NCBI RefSeq assembly: GCF_042186555.1
Contig: NC_133324.1
Location: forward strand, 72,344,189 to 72,408,188
Reading direction: 5' to 3'
Origin: Aquarana catesbeiana
Lineage: Eukaryota > Chordata > Amphibia > Anura > Ranidae
Length of the DNA: 64,000 nt
Shown: one piece after another, positions 33,184 through 44,675 of the stretch
How the letters are laid out: each line of letters opens with the position of its first letter
Position numbering within the stretch: the stretch's first letter is position 1
The notes under the pieces: model-generated
Told to the model about the DNA's origin: nothing
Seen by the model: the letters and a program-made list of their open reading frames with translations, nothing else
Databases searched by the model: none
Position numbers and translations under genes: made by a program

Positions 33184-34174
33184 CAGGGGCTTTGCTAGGT
33201 CTACAAAAGATCTGGGGATAGAGCCCATAGCAGCGGTCACCAAGCTTCTTGCCACTGTCGCCTGTCACCAGATGCAGCGTGTTACTTGCCACCGTCACCT
33301 GCCACCAGATGTGGATTGTCACTTGCCACTTTCACCTGACAGCAGATGTGGATTGTCACTTGCCACTTTCACCTGACAGCAGATGTGGATTGTCACTTGC
33401 CACGTCTCCTACCACCATTTGCAGATTGTCACTTGCCACATCTCTTGCCACCATTTGCAGATTGTCACTTGCCACGTCACCTGCCACCATTTGCAGATTG
33501 TCACTTGCCACATCTCCTCGCACCATTTGCAGATTGCCACATCTCCTGCGACCATTTGCAGATTGTAACTTGCCATGTCACCGGTCACCAGATGTGGGTT
33601 GTCACTTGCCAACTGATGTGGATTGTCACTTGCCATGCCAGCCAGTGCCACCAAATGTGCATTGACGCTGCATTGGTGGCAGGCTGAAAGCACCGGTCCA
33701 TTTAGTGAGAGAAGGAGAGCAGTGATGTGGGGTGGGCAGTGAGAGATGATGTCATCTCGCTGCTCCCTGTCGCACCTCTGACATTGAAGCAAGGGGGTCT
33801 GGTTGCAAAGTGGAGCTCACGATGACAGGAAGCACGTGACCTCCACTCCACAGTGGTGTGAGGGTGGAAGGGGGCTGATGTGTGGCGGGCAGTGAGAGAT
33901 GATGTAATCTCTCTGTTGCTCTCCGCACCTTGATCCCAAATTGAAGAGGCCCGGCTGTGAAGAGCGCTGATGTGGAGCGGGCGGAGAGATGTCATCTCTG
34001 CTCCTCTGCCCCCTTGCTTCTCTCCTCTCCTCCTCCTCTCTCATGCAGCCAGCCCGCCCACCGCAGCAGCCGCAACCCACTGGTTAGGCAGGGACCCTGC
34101 AGCAAGAGACTCGGGGCTATGGGCCCCAGATTTGGGGCTATAGCCCCAATAGCCACCCCCTAGCAACACCCCTG
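33184..34174. mobile_element. Array-bearing hAT-like element, perfect 8-bp duplication
   Basis: CAGGTAGG flanks both sides exactly (33176-33183 and 34175-34182). The ends CAGGGGCTTTGCTAGG and CCTAGCAACACCCCTG are inverted copies (14 of 16). The 991-bp element holds a 36-bp array at 33246-33665. After it comes a part with repeated GCAGTGAGAGATGATGTCAT blocks, unit about 165 bp (33731 and 33890). Near the right end are GGCCCCAGATTTGGGGC and CTATAGCCCCAATAGCC. No transposase. Confidence 0.9.
33246..33665. repeat. 36-bp array, GATTGTCACTTGCCACGTC orientation
   Basis: About 11 copies of a unit GCAGATTGTCACTTGCCACG plus TCWCCTGCCACCATTT. The reverse complement of this unit makes the array at 35470-35850. 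The 36-bp period keeps all frames open, giving the DCHLPHLL / QIVTCH peptide repeats. Confidence 0.9.
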
Positions 34175-34182
34175 CAGGTAGG

Positions 34183-35075
34183 TATGCATCAGTGGAGGGA
34201 GAGGGTGTGGTAGTTTAGGTCAGGGGATGGGGGCAAAATAGGTAAGTTCCCTTTGTCATTTTCTGTCCTAAACATACATCAGGAAGTGAGAGGAAATCTC
34301 TCCAATGTGGGGGAAAATCCCTCTTAGGGCTCATTCACACTTGTGATTGAGGGCATACCCCAAACGCTCTCTCTTTTACAGCAGCTGGGGGTGTACACAT
34401 GACCATGATGCTTTGCAGGAATTTAAACCCCCTGGTGCTATGCCAGTCGAGTACGACCCATTTAAGTGAATAGGGAAGCCCTGTAAAGCGCACAACAACA
34501 GCAAGCAATACACATGGTTGTAGCACGCTAGTGTGGGGTTCAAGGGGTTAAAGGAGGGAGTAAGATGGTGATACAGCACCTCCTCACGGCCAATCAAATG
34601 CTCTATGAAGAGTAATCCGAACAAGGATCTCTGGTCAGAGATCACAGCATGTGTGAACAAGCCCTTAGATGGGTGTCACAGACAAAGATGACCCTATTGG
34701 AAGATTTGCCTCACCGCTTGTTCTCTAAGGGCCAATTCACACTATGTGAGGTGACTGGTATTTTTTCACACCTAATAAATGCCAGTCATCAAATGGACAC
34801 ATAGAAAATAATAGTTTTGTATGTTCCTTGAGCTCACCTGATATCAGTTTGAAAAAATAGGTAAACAGTACCTTGCGGTATTGCAATGCAAGGCACTGCA
34901 CCCCACCACCAGCACAGTATGAACACCAGTCCTGATTGTTTTAGCATGCAGACGTAGCTTTACAAGCCCTATAAGTTTAGATTCCAATAATTTTCTGCAC
35001 TATAGACAATGGTTCCCAAGACAGATATAGAGGGTGAATATCTCCACCAAGAAAACATAGACACACTAAAAACAC
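34183..35075. other. Spacer with one MITE (34327-34664)
   Basis: 34327-34664 is a Harbinger-type MITE: ends GGGCTCATTCACACTTG and GTGTGAACAAGCCC, flanked by TTA at 34324-34326 and 34665-34667. A related half, GGGCCAATTCACAC, lies at 34728. The remaining DNA shows no feature. Confidence 0.65.
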
Positions 35076-35469
35076 TTCCTCACCAGGGGCGGATCCAGGG
35101 GGGGGGCAACAGGGCAACTGCCCCCTCCGAGAAATGCGGGTGACTGTGACAGAGCCCGCCGGTGGGCAGCTCTGTAAGTTAGAGAGCCGCCGGGCGGCTC
35201 CATGAGTGAAAGAGCCGCCGGGCGGCTCCGTGAGTGAGAGAGCCGCCGGGCGGCTCCGTGAGTGAGAGAGCCGCCGGGCGGCTCCATAATGAGAGAGGGC
35301 GGGCTGCTGGCCAATCAGGGAGCCGGCGGGGGAGCAGAGAGATGACATCATCTCTCACTGCCCGGCGCCCGCCCTGCATCCCTGCAGTTCCCCCCCACCA
35401 AGCAGGCAGCTGCGGCAGCAGAGAGAATACATCATCTCTCTGCTGCCTGTCTCTGGGACACAAGGGACC

Positions 35470-35850
35470 ACCTTAGCAGGTGGCAAGTGACAATCTTCAT
35501 CTGGTGACAGGCGACGTGGCAAGTGACAATCCGCAACATGTGGCAGGCGACGTGGCAAGTGACAATCTTCATCTGGTGACAGGCGACGTGGCAAGTGACA
35601 ATCTGCATCTGGTGACAGGTGACGTGGCAAGTGACAATCCGCAACATGTGGCAGGCAACCTGGCAAGTGACAATCCGCAACGTGGCAGGCGACGTGGCAA
35701 GTGACAATCTTCATCTGGTGACAGGCGACGTGGCAAGTGACAATCTGCATCTGGTGACAGGCAACGTGGCAAGTGACAATCCGCAACATGTGGCAGGCGA
35801 CGTGGCAAGTGACAATCTGCATCTGGTGACAGGTGACGTGGCAAGTGACA
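35470..35850. repeat. 36-bp array, GACGTGGCAAGTGACAATC orientation
   Basis: About 10.5 copies alternating two unit types, CAATCTTCATCTGGTGACAG and CAATCCGCAACATGTGGCAG, each followed by GCGACGTGGCAAGTGA. This is the reverse complement family of the array at 33246-33665. A relic of the same unit, GTGTCACTAGCCACATTGCC, is found at 59704 in the element at 59306-61902. Confidence 0.92.
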
Positions 35851-35927
35851 CACTCGGGGCTCCCACTGATTCTGCATTATGGTGAGTTATTTAATTTTTT
35901 ATAACAATGTAATAATAGTAATAATGC

Positions 35928-35978
35928 GCTTCAATCATCCTGACACCATAACAACCATGGTGCCGTGATGATTGAAGC
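35928..35978. other. Conserved hairpin beside the 36-bp array
   Basis: CTTCAATCATCCTGACACCAT and ATGGTGCCGTGATGATTGAAG are inverted copies around TAACAACC, arms about 21 bp. The same hairpin, in reverse order, occurs at 59572-59618 with compensating and non-compensating changes. Both copies lie about 85-100 bp from the array unit, past CCCACTGATTCTGCATTATG (35863) or its complement (59680). Confidence 0.75.
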
Positions 35979-36079
35979 GCCAACACCAACCATTTCCCCG
36001 ATAGATGTACCCCAAAAAAATATATTTTCTGGCAGTGCCCCTCCCGAGACTAGACTCTGGATCCGCCCCTGTTCCTCAC

Positions 36080-36405
36080 TCTATCCAAAACAGGGTTTTG
36101 GATAAAGTTGGGCTTTCAATGTTTCTGACTATGAACAAACTTCTTGTTCCCCTTCAGTCTGGATTTCACCCTCAACAATCCATGGAAACTGCTCTCCTTA
36201 AACTAACAAACAACCTGCTAAAACACTATTCTGTACCACTTCTCCTGAACTTCTCTGCTGCCTTTGACACAAACTCTGCTCCTTTGGTTTCTGTGACTGT
36301 TCTTTTCACTGGTTCTCATCCTACCTAGCGCACCACTCCTTCAGTGTCACTTACAACTCTATTTCCTCCTCTCCTCTTCCTTTCGCTGTCAGGGTCCCCC
36401 AAGGT
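36080..36405 (+). pseudogene. CR1/L2-clade LINE, RT palm fragment
   Basis: The frame reads NKLLVPLQSGFHPQQSMETA then LLKLTNNLL, the RT region before motif A, then SAAFDT as motif A. Further on GTCCCCCAAGGT matches the GVPQG of motif B in another frame. A deletion of some 20-40 codons must lie between them. The 3' neighbour in the original element is at 42071. The intervening 5.7 kb holds the hAT-like element at 36406 and a CR1 copy. The 5' part of the LINE is not seen upstream of 36072. Confidence 0.8.
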
Positions 36406-36980
36406 CAGTGGCGTCGGGAGGGGAGGGGGCTGACCGGGGTTATAGCCCCCAAGTTGGCCCCCAAAAAGCCCCGGGTCTGATACTGGTTCTTGAAAATTAT
36501 TAGCCCCGAGTCCCAAGGCCGGGGGTTGGCCGGGAACTTGGGGCTATATGGGGTTGGTGTTCTGACTACCCAGCCCAGCCCAGTGACATAGGAAGTCCCG
36601 CCTCCAGTGGACCGCGGCTCCTATGATAGATGTCACACCGGTCCAATGCCGGTACGTGTGACATCCATCATAGGGGCCGCAGGTCCAGGAGGCGAGAGAT
36701 CGCTGCTCTGTGTAAACCGGCAAGTGGCGGCTCACCTCTCCCCATGGCGACGCTGATGGGCACTGGCGAGGCTTCGCTTATGGGCACTGGCAAGGTTGCG
36801 CTGATGGGCACTGGTGACTGGCAAGGCTGCGCTGATGGGCACTGGCAAGGTGGCGCTGATGGGCATTGGTGACTGGCAAGACTGGCAAGGCTGCGCCGAT
36901 GGGCACTGGCAGGGCTGCGCTGATGGGCACTGGCAACCGGCAAGGCTGCGCTGATGGGCACAGGTAAGGCTGAGCTGATG

Positions 36981-37609
36981 CCCTGCACTGAGGAAGTCCC
37001 GCCTATGGACGTAACGCGTACGGGGGTCAGGTGTCACGCATGATGTCACCCGCGGCCATCTCGATGGTTATCAATACACGTTTTTATGCCGGCACTCAGA
37101 TCTGAGTGCGGCTCTATGTAAGTGCACATTCTTACCTTTTATATCAATAAATGTTAAACAGAGAGCATTAGATCACTGTGTTCTTTTTTATATATGCTTG
37201 ATCTCCTCACTGACTGTGGATCTGAGGATGAGTACCGGAGCTGTTATCTGGAGATTGTGTGCCCTGTGTTATGTATACTGCCTTGTGACCTGTTTCAGGT
37301 CGAGTTTTTGAGGTGAGAGGCCATCTATACATGTGGTGGAGGGATCACAGACACCGGATTTGTCATCATTTTCTTTGTGTGTGTCACCGCACCGTATAGT
37401 GATTCAAGCTGTCTCCACTTACACCAGTTGGATCTTTTTTGATACTTTTATTTAAACCTGTATTATTTATGGACATATACGAATTGCGCAGTGCTGTTTT
37501 CATTATGATGTCTGTCTGAGGTATTATTTGAATTAGCCTTGAGTGTTAGCTAGCAGTTCATCTTTATTTGTGTCCTCATATGTCAGCGCTGAATATTTTT
37601 ATTGTATTT
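36981..37609 (+). mobile_element. Hammerhead-bearing cassette inserted in the 24-bp array
   Basis: This 629-bp segment is unrelated to the array and is flanked on both sides by TAAGGCTGAGCTGATG (36965-36980 and 37610-37625). The array itself contains this phrase, so it may be duplicated target or just two units. The cassette begins with a hammerhead-like core and has AATAAA at 37146. Its 3' part is T-rich (TTTTTTGATACTTTTATTT) and holds no ORF. Confidence 0.65.
36984..37026 (+). ncRNA. Hammerhead-ribozyme-like core
   Basis: CTGAGGA at 36988-36994 fits CUGANGA. AGTCC then GCCTAT then GGAC forms a 4-bp GTCC/GGAC stem II. Next comes GTAACGCGTACGGGGGTC, where GTAA replaces GAAA as in the core at 31022. 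The change at the second A would be expected to reduce or abolish cleavage. AATAAA follows about 135 bases on. Confidence 0.6.
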
Positions 37610-39769
37610 TTAAGGCTGAGCTGATGGCACTGATCAGGCTGCATTGATGGGCACTGATTAAGCTGCATTGATGGGCACTGATAAGTCTTCTTTGATGGGC
37701 ACCGTTCAGGCTGCATTGATGGGCACTGGTGAGCCTGCATTAATGGGCACTGATCAGGCTGCATTAATGGGCACTGATCAGGCTGCATTGATGGGCACTG
37801 GTGAGGCTGCATTGATGGACATTGATGAGGCTGAGCTGATGGGCACTGGCCAGGCACAGGTAAGGCTGAGCTGATAATAACTGATCAGGGTGCATTGATG
37901 GACACTGATGAGTCGGCATTGATGGCACTGATGAGGCTGCATTGCTGGGCACTGGGAGGCTGAGCTAATGGGCACTGATAAGACTGCATTGATGGGCACT
38001 GATCAGGCTGCATTGATGGGCACTAATCAGGCTGCATTGATGGGCACATGTATGGCTGCACTGATCGGCACTAGTGAAGGCTGCATTGATGGGCATTGGT
38101 TTGGCTGCATTGATGGGCATTGGTGAGGCTGCATTTTTGGGCACTGATCAGCCTGCATTGATGGGCACTGGTAAGGCTGCATTGATGGGCATTGGTGAGA
38201 CTGCGCTGATGGACACTGGCGAGGCTGCGCTGATGGACACTGATGAGGCTGCACTGATGGGCACTGGTGATGCTGCATTGATGGGCACTGATCAGGCTGC
38301 ATTGATGGACACTGATCAGGCTGCATTGATGGGCACAGGTAAGGCTGCACTGATGGGCACTGAACAGGCTGCACTGATGGGCACTGGTGACTGGCAAGGC
38401 TGTGCTAATGAGCACTGGCAAGGCAGCGCTAATGGGTATTGGTGACTGGCAAGGCTGCGCTGATGGGAATTTGCAAGGCTGTGCTGATGGGCACTGGCGA
38501 CTGGCAAGGCTGCGCTGATGGGCACAGGTAAGGCTGAGCTTATCGGCGCTGATCAGGCTGCATTGATGGGCACTGATGAGGCTGCATTGATGGGCACTGT
38601 TCAGGCTGTATTAATGGGCACTGGTGAGGCTGCATTGATGGACACTGATCAGGTTGCATTGATGGGCACTGGTGAGGCTGCATTGATGAGCATTGGTGAG
38701 GCTGAACTGATGGGCACTGGCGAGGCTGTGCTGATGGACACTGGCGAGGCTACGCTGATGGGCACTGATGAGGCTGCATTGATGGACACTGATGAGGCTG
38801 CATTGATGGGCACTGATCAGTCTGCATTGATGGGCACAGGTAAGGCTGCACTCATGGGCACTGATCAAGCTGCACTGATGGGCACTGGTGACTGGCAAGG
38901 CTGCGCTAATGAGCACTGGTAAGGCAGCGCTGAAGGGTATTGGTGACTGGCAAGGCTGCGCTGTTTCAGAATTTGCAAAGCTGTGCTGATGGGCACTGGC
39001 GAATGGCAAGGCTGCGCTTATGGGCACAGGTAAGGCTGAGCTGATGGGCGCTGATCAGGCTGCATTGATGGGCACTGATGAGGCTGCATTGATGGGCACT
39101 GTTCAGGCTGCATTAATGGGCACTGGTGAGGCTGCATTGATGGACACTAATCAGGTTGCATTGATGGGCACTGGTGAGGCTGCGTTGATGGGCATTGGTA
39201 AGGCTGAGCTGATGGCCACTGGCAAGGCTACACTGATGGACACTGGTGAGGCTGCGCTGATGGGCACAGGTAAGGCTGAGCTCATAAGCACTGATCAGGC
39301 TGCATTTATGGACACTGATGAGGCTGCATTGATGGGCACTGATGAGGCTGCATTGATGGGCACTGAGGAGGCTGCATTGATGGACACTGATCAGGCTGCA
39401 TTGATGGGCACTGATCAGGCTGCATTTTTGGGTACAGGAAAGGCTCCACTGATGGGCACTGGTCAGGCTGCATTGATGGGCATTGGTAAGGCTGCATTGA
39501 TGGGCACTGATCAGGCTGCATTGATGGGCACTGGTGATGCTGCATTGATGGGCACTGATGAGGCTGCATTGGTGGGCACTGATGAGGCTGAGTTGATGGG
39601 CACTGATGAGGCTGCATTGATAGACACTGATGAGGCTGCATTGATAGACACTGATGAGGCTGCATTGATGGACACTGATCAGGTTGCATTGATGGGTACA
39701 GGTAAGGCTGCACTGATGGGCACTGATGAGGCTGCATTGATGGGCACTGGTGAGGCGGGTGCAGATCTG

Positions 39770-42070
39770 CTGGGAGTGAAGATGACCGAAAAGTTAGAGG
39801 GGCTTTTAAACTAGGCGACGGGGGGGGGGGGAGGGTCCAGACATAGAGATAGCCAGTGTGGAAGTATTTCAGTGGGTAGTATTGGGGGCATTAGTGGTAG
39901 GTTGGCTAAAATACCTAAACCCATGTTAAGTATAGTAAGAAGTCCTATTTGCAACCTCAGAACACCCAATATGAAGATAGTATGCGTCCGGACAAAACTA
40001 AGAGGCATGTTCACTAATGCCAGGAGTCTGGCGGACAAGATGGGAGAACTAGAGCTGCTACTGTATGAGGAGAAATTGGAATTTTAGAGACCTGGTTCAA
40101 TAGCTCTCATGATTTGCTAGCAACCATTCAAGGGTATTCCTTATATCGCAGGGTTCATCATCAGCATTCCAACTGTATAAAGAATGCAATAAGAAATGTA
40201 AGGGTGTAATCAGGGCGGCTAAGATAGAACACGAAAGGCACATAGCGGAGGAGAGTAAGAAAAATCCCAAGAAATTCTTTAAGTACATAAATAGTAAAAG
40301 AGGGAGGACAGATCATATTGGCCCCATAAAGAATGATGAAGGGATTATGGTTACAAAGGATGGTGGGATGGCGAAGGTTTTGAATGTATTCTTCTCCTCA
40401 GTCTTCACAAGGGAAACGGGGGGCTTCAGTAACCAAAACTGCAATGTTTATCCTCATGACACATCACAGGAAGCAACCCCATGGTTAACAGAAGATAAAA
40501 TCAGAAACAGACTTGAAAAACTTAACATAAATAAGTCACCGGGACCAGATGGCTTGCCCAAAGAGTCCTTAAGGAGCTCAGTCAAGTAATTGCTAGACCG
40601 TTGTTCCTAATTTTTACCAACAGTCTACTGACTGGTATGGTACATGCTAATTGGAAAAAAGCCAATGTAACACCAATCTTTAAAAGAGGAACAAGATATA
40701 TCCCTGGGAACTACAGATCAGTTAGCGTAACATCAATAGTATGCAAGCTCTTGGAAGGGTTGAAAAGGGACTATATTCAAGATTTTAGTAATGAAAACAA
40801 TATCATTAGCAGTAATCAGCATAGATTCATAAAAAATCATTCTTGCCAAACAAATCTATTAACCTTCTATGAGGAGGTGAGCTGCCATCTAGATGAAGGA
40901 TGGACGGTAGACGCAGTGTATCTGGATTTTGCAAAGGTATGTGATACAGTTCCCCACAAACGTTTACTATACATGCTAAGGTCTGCCGGCATGGACCAAA
41001 GGGTGAGTACCTGGATTGAAAACTGTCTACAAGGGCGAGTTCAGAGGGTAATGATAAATGGGGAGTGCTTGGAATGGTCCAATGTGGAAAGTGGGGTCCC
41101 TTAGGGTTCTGTTCTGGAATCAATCCTATATAATTTATTAATAAATGATCTGGAGGATGGGATAAACAGCTCAATCTCATTATTTGTGGACGATACTAAG
41201 CTAAGTGGTGCAAAAGCTTCTCCGCAGGATGTGGAAACCTTGCAAGAAGATCTGAACAAATTAATGGAGTGGGCAACTACATGGCAAATGAGGTTTAATG
41301 TAGAAAAATTTAAAATAATGCATTTAGGTGGCAGAAACATGAATGCAATCTACTCACTAGGGGGAGAACCTCTGGGGGAATCTAGGATGGAAAAGGACCT
41401 GGGGGTCCTAGTAGATGACAGGCTCAGCAATGGCATGCAATGCCAAGCTGCTGCAAGCAAAGCCAATAGAATATTGGCATGCATTAAAAAGAGAATTAAC
41501 TCCAGAGATAAAACGATAATGCTCCCACTCTACAAGACTCTGGTCCAGCCGCACCTTTAGTATGCCATCCATTTCAAGGCTCCAGTCCTCAGGAAGGATG
41601 TGCTGGAAATGGAGTGAGTACAGAGAAGGGCAACAAAGCTAATAAAGGGACTGGAGGATCTTAGTTATGAGGAAAGATTACAAGCACTGAACTTATTCTC
41701 TCTGGCAAAGAGATGCTTGAGAGGGGATATGATTTCAATGTACAAATACCGTACTGGTGACCCCACGATAAGGATAAAACTTCTTCACAAAAGGGCATTT
41801 AAAAAGACTCATGGCCATTCACTAAAAGAGGAAAAGCGTTTTAACCAGAAACTGTGTAAAGGGTTCTTTATGGTAAGAGTGGTAAGAATGTGGAATTCTC
41901 TTCCACAAGCAGTGGTTTCAGCAGGGAGCATAGATAATTTCAATAAACGATTAGATAGGAACCTAAACGACCAAAACATACAGGGATATTCAATGTAATA
42001 TGCACACACACAGGTTGGAATTGATGTCTTGTGTCTTTTTTCAACCTTACCAACTATGTAACTATGTAAC
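39770..42070 (+). pseudogene. CR1 LINE, decayed ORF2 (endonuclease remnant and RT)
   Basis: CR1 retroposons copy themselves by target-primed reverse transcription. Collinear pieces in order: an endonuclease start (GMFTNARSLADKMGELELLL, 39990-40088), a deletion that removes most of the endonuclease, the RT entry (KSPGPDGLP, 40540), the long frame 40601-41104 with FKRGTRYIPGNYRSVSV and YLDFAKVCDTVPHKRL (motif A), then GVP-stop-GS at 41097-41106. A second frame follows with SISLFVDDTKL, where the motif C Asp pair is kept (41186-41560), and the C-terminal segment (41717-41998, MWNSLPQAVV). A TAG replaces the Gln of motif B. The 3' end has TTTTTTCAACCTTACC and two CTATGTAA units, the usual CR1 tail in frogs. 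No target duplication, as expected for CR1. Confidence 0.92.
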
Positions 42071-43060
42071 CAACTTACTAACAGACATATCAGCCTGGAT
42101 GTCACATCACTTCCTCAAACTCAACCCATCCAAAACTGAGCTCATGATATTTCCTCCCCAATGTGCCACTTCCCCTGATTTCTCTGTCAAAATCAACGTC
42201 TCAACTATTAACCCGTCCCCCCACGCCTAGGTCCTAGGTGTAATCCTGGACTCCGAACTATCCTTTCGGTCCCACAACCAATTGTTGTCCAAAGCCTGCT
42301 GCCTCAACCTCCACAACTTCTCCAAGATACGCCTCTTCCTAACCAATGTCACCACAAAGCTTGTAATCCACTCCCTGGTCATCTCTCGCCTCGACTACTG
42401 TAACTCCCTCCTTATTGGCTTACCTCTAAATAGGCTATGCCCTACTTCAGTCCATCATGAATGCTGCTGCCAGGCTCATCCACCTTACAAACTGCTCAGC
42501 GTCTGCTACCCTTCTCTGCCAATCCCTCCATTGGCTGCCACTCAACCAACAAATTAAATTCAAGATACTAACAGTAACTTACAAAGCCATCCACAACCTG
42601 GCCCCCAGCTACATCACTAACCGGGTCTAAAAATACCAACCAAATCCTGCTCTTCGCTCCTCCCAAGACCTCCTGCTCTCAAGCTCCCTTGTCACCTCAT
42701 CCCATGCTCGCCTCCAGCACTTCTCCTGAGCCTCCCTCATCCTCTGAAATGCTCTACCCAAATCTCTCCGACTGTCTGCTACTTTGTCCACTTTCAGACG
42801 ATCCCCGGAAACTCATCTCTTCAGAGAAGTCTATTTGGCCCCCACCTAACAACTGTACATTTATTTTCTCCATCAGCACATCCCCCACAGTTATTACCTC
42901 TTGTATCTCTTGACCCTCCCTCTTACATTGTAAGCACTAACGAGCAGGGCCCTCTGATTCCTACTGTATTAAAGTGTATTGTATTTGTACTGTCTACCCT
43001 CAAGTTGTAAGTACGTAAACTGTCGGCGCTATATAAATCATGTATAATAATAATAATAAT
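42071..43060 (+). pseudogene. CR1/L2-clade LINE, RT C-terminal part and 3' end
   Basis: The frame reads TDISAWMSHHFLKLNPSKTE then LMIF, the RT thumb-proximal signature of this clade. After a TAG at about 42228 come VLGVILDSELSF, then RLDYCNSLLIGLP (42390) and LHWLPL-type phrases in a shifted frame (42525). The 3' UTR has GAGCAGGGCCCTC, CTGTCGGCGCTATATAAATC and a TAA-repeat tail at 43045-43059. It continues the fragment at 36080-36405, though about 70 codons including motif C are absent. That loss may have happened at insertion or by deletion. Confidence 0.85.
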
Positions 43061-44675
43061 GTATACAAACCAAAAAGGAATATGTGTAGGACTGCAGGCT
43101 ATGGAAAGCTTCCTAGGTCCCCTTTGGGTTGTGGTAACTTGACGCATTAATGCACTAAGGCAATGGACCTGTGTTGCAGTGCTTCTAGGTAACAGTAAAG
43201 CACTACTATACAATGTGGCGCACAGTGTTGCCAAAAAAGTGTTAAATCCAGTATTAGGTGCTCTGAGGTGCGTTGGAAGCCCATTTAAAATGGAGGGGCT
43301 GTCTTAATGCTGCACACATTAAATCACAACATAATGCACCCCAAAAGTGTAACGGGACCCTCAGGCTATGTAGAATTGGCTGGATCACAAGACTGTATTC
43401 ATTACATTATTCATCTTATAGCAGGTAGAACAACTTCTGTATATGGGATATGCCTAGAGGTGTAATCCATCCATTTGGCCCGATGACAGCTCTCTGCATG
43501 TTTTTGTATGTGTAACGCTAGTCCGGAGCTTTCTATACTTGACACCCGTTATTTGCTGTAAGTAAATGGTTTGGACATCACACTTCTCTTCTTTATACAA
43601 TAATGACTACTAAGCAGTGCTAATCAATAGACCTCTCTTCAGCAGCTCCTGGGCTCTGTAGATTGTGGAAGTTGCTAGGAGCCCATAGACAAAAGGTTAA
43701 GAGGAGGGTAAAAGGCAAAGTGCATCTATGTGTTTGCTGTCCCATAGGGCTTAACACACACAGCAGATAAACGTAATAAACACATTAAGGAAGTCTCCAA
43801 AATATTCTCTTTTCTATAGAGATAAAACATTTTACGTTATTATCTAATAGAGATAAGCAGAGATTCAGAAGCCACTGTGGCAGGTTCTAAATCTGGTAGG
43901 CAGGAAATGAGAAAGCATGACTTTTGACTGCATACAAAAATCAAGCAAAGCTCCATATTTCGATTACAGCTTGCAATAATTTGGCCATTTGCCCGAACTT
44001 TGATCCTGAAAAAATAGAACTATGCATGTGCTTCAGTCACCCTCGGGACTCAACGGGTGCTGGTGCTTTGAAGATTTGCTGGAGAACAGGCAGATATGCC
44101 CTTGCTCATCTTTCTTAAGTGATCTTCTTGTCCATGGCTCCACTTATAAAGTGAAAACTCATAGAATGTAATGTGGTGGAGCAAATAGTTTTGCGCCATC
44201 CCACCTCATGGGTCTTAGATCAGTTGTTCCCCTTTACATCTTGATTTACCTGAGGCTGACGGTCTTAGCCACAAACAACATTGGTAACAGGTGCGTCATC
44301 AGGTCAGTTACGGAGGATCAACAACTACAAGAGCATTCCGTTCTCTTTCTCTTGTCATGGCTCTTGTTATGTGGTTGCGTCTCTTTGATACTGATGGGGA
44401 CAATTTTTTAATTTATTAATGGTTAAGTTGGTAAGCTCAAGGTGATATGGTGAGCTAGGTTTATGATTACCCAAAACATTACTAATTATACATATGTTAG
44501 TTGCTGGTTATCTTAATAAATGTAATTATTAGGTTATTTAAAAAACAGTAATAAAGGTCAGCAGTCAATTTTAAATCCATAAAAGTGAGTATAATTTTCC
44601 ATTATTTATTGATATTTATTGGCTCTGCCTGTGGTTCCTTAAGCAGCTATTATCTCAACGACCACTCGTTGGGGG
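43061..44675. other. No gene recognised; possibly single-copy DNA
   Basis: A 1.6-kb block with no recognisable repeat ends, arrays or domain-bearing frames. The 60-100 codon frames on both strands carry no motif. It could be genuine unique intergenic or intronic DNA. Confidence 0.4.

Larger units (their letters stand above)
35084..36071. mobile_element. Array-bearing hAT-like element, perfect 15-bp ends
   Basis: TTCCTCAC flanks both sides exactly (35076-35083, 36072-36079). The ends CAGGGGCGGATCCAG and CTGGATCCGCCCCTG are a perfect inverted repeat. At 988 bp it is nearly the length of the 33184 element. It carries two arrays: 28-29 bp GAGCCGCCGGGCGGCTCCGT units at 35165-35290 and a 36-bp array at 35470-35850, then a strong hairpin at 35928-35978. 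It inserted directly into or next to the L2-clade LINE at 36080. Confidence 0.93.
36741..39760. repeat. 24-bp tandem array, about 100 copies
   Basis: The unit is GGCTGCATTGATGGGCACTG plus ATCA, GTGA or GCAA. Blocks rich in GCTGCGCTGATGGGCACTGG (36741-36980; 38380-38520; 38885-39030) alternate with GCTGCATTGATGGGCACTGA blocks, and a block of about 500 bp recurs (38520-39020 against 39020-39500). The 8-codon period yields open frames on both strands (LMGTDQAA, QCPSMQPH) that are artefacts. A hammerhead cassette interrupts it at 36981-37609. Confidence 0.95.
36406..39765. mobile_element. Array-bearing hAT-like element, right end lost
   Basis: CAGTGGCGTCGGGAGGGGAG at 36406 is a hAT-type left end like those at 2357 and 59306. 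It lies directly after the RT motif B codons of the LINE. A G/C-rich block (36420-36740) with inverted TTATAGCCCC / GGGGCTATAT pairs is followed by the 24-bp array (36741-36980, 37610-39760). No right terminus or second CCCAAGGT flank is found before the CR1 copy at about 39770, so the right end was probably deleted. Confidence 0.6.

Noticed and set aside
33246..35850. Regular 36-bp repeats that might look like a CRISPR array
   Set aside because: Units are directly contiguous without unique spacers, no cas genes are present, and the DNA is vertebrate in character. They are minisatellites in transposons.
37576..39814. QCPSMQPH and LMGTDQAA repeat proteins on opposite strands
   Set aside because: Both come from the same 24-bp array; a multiple-of-three unit explains the long frames.
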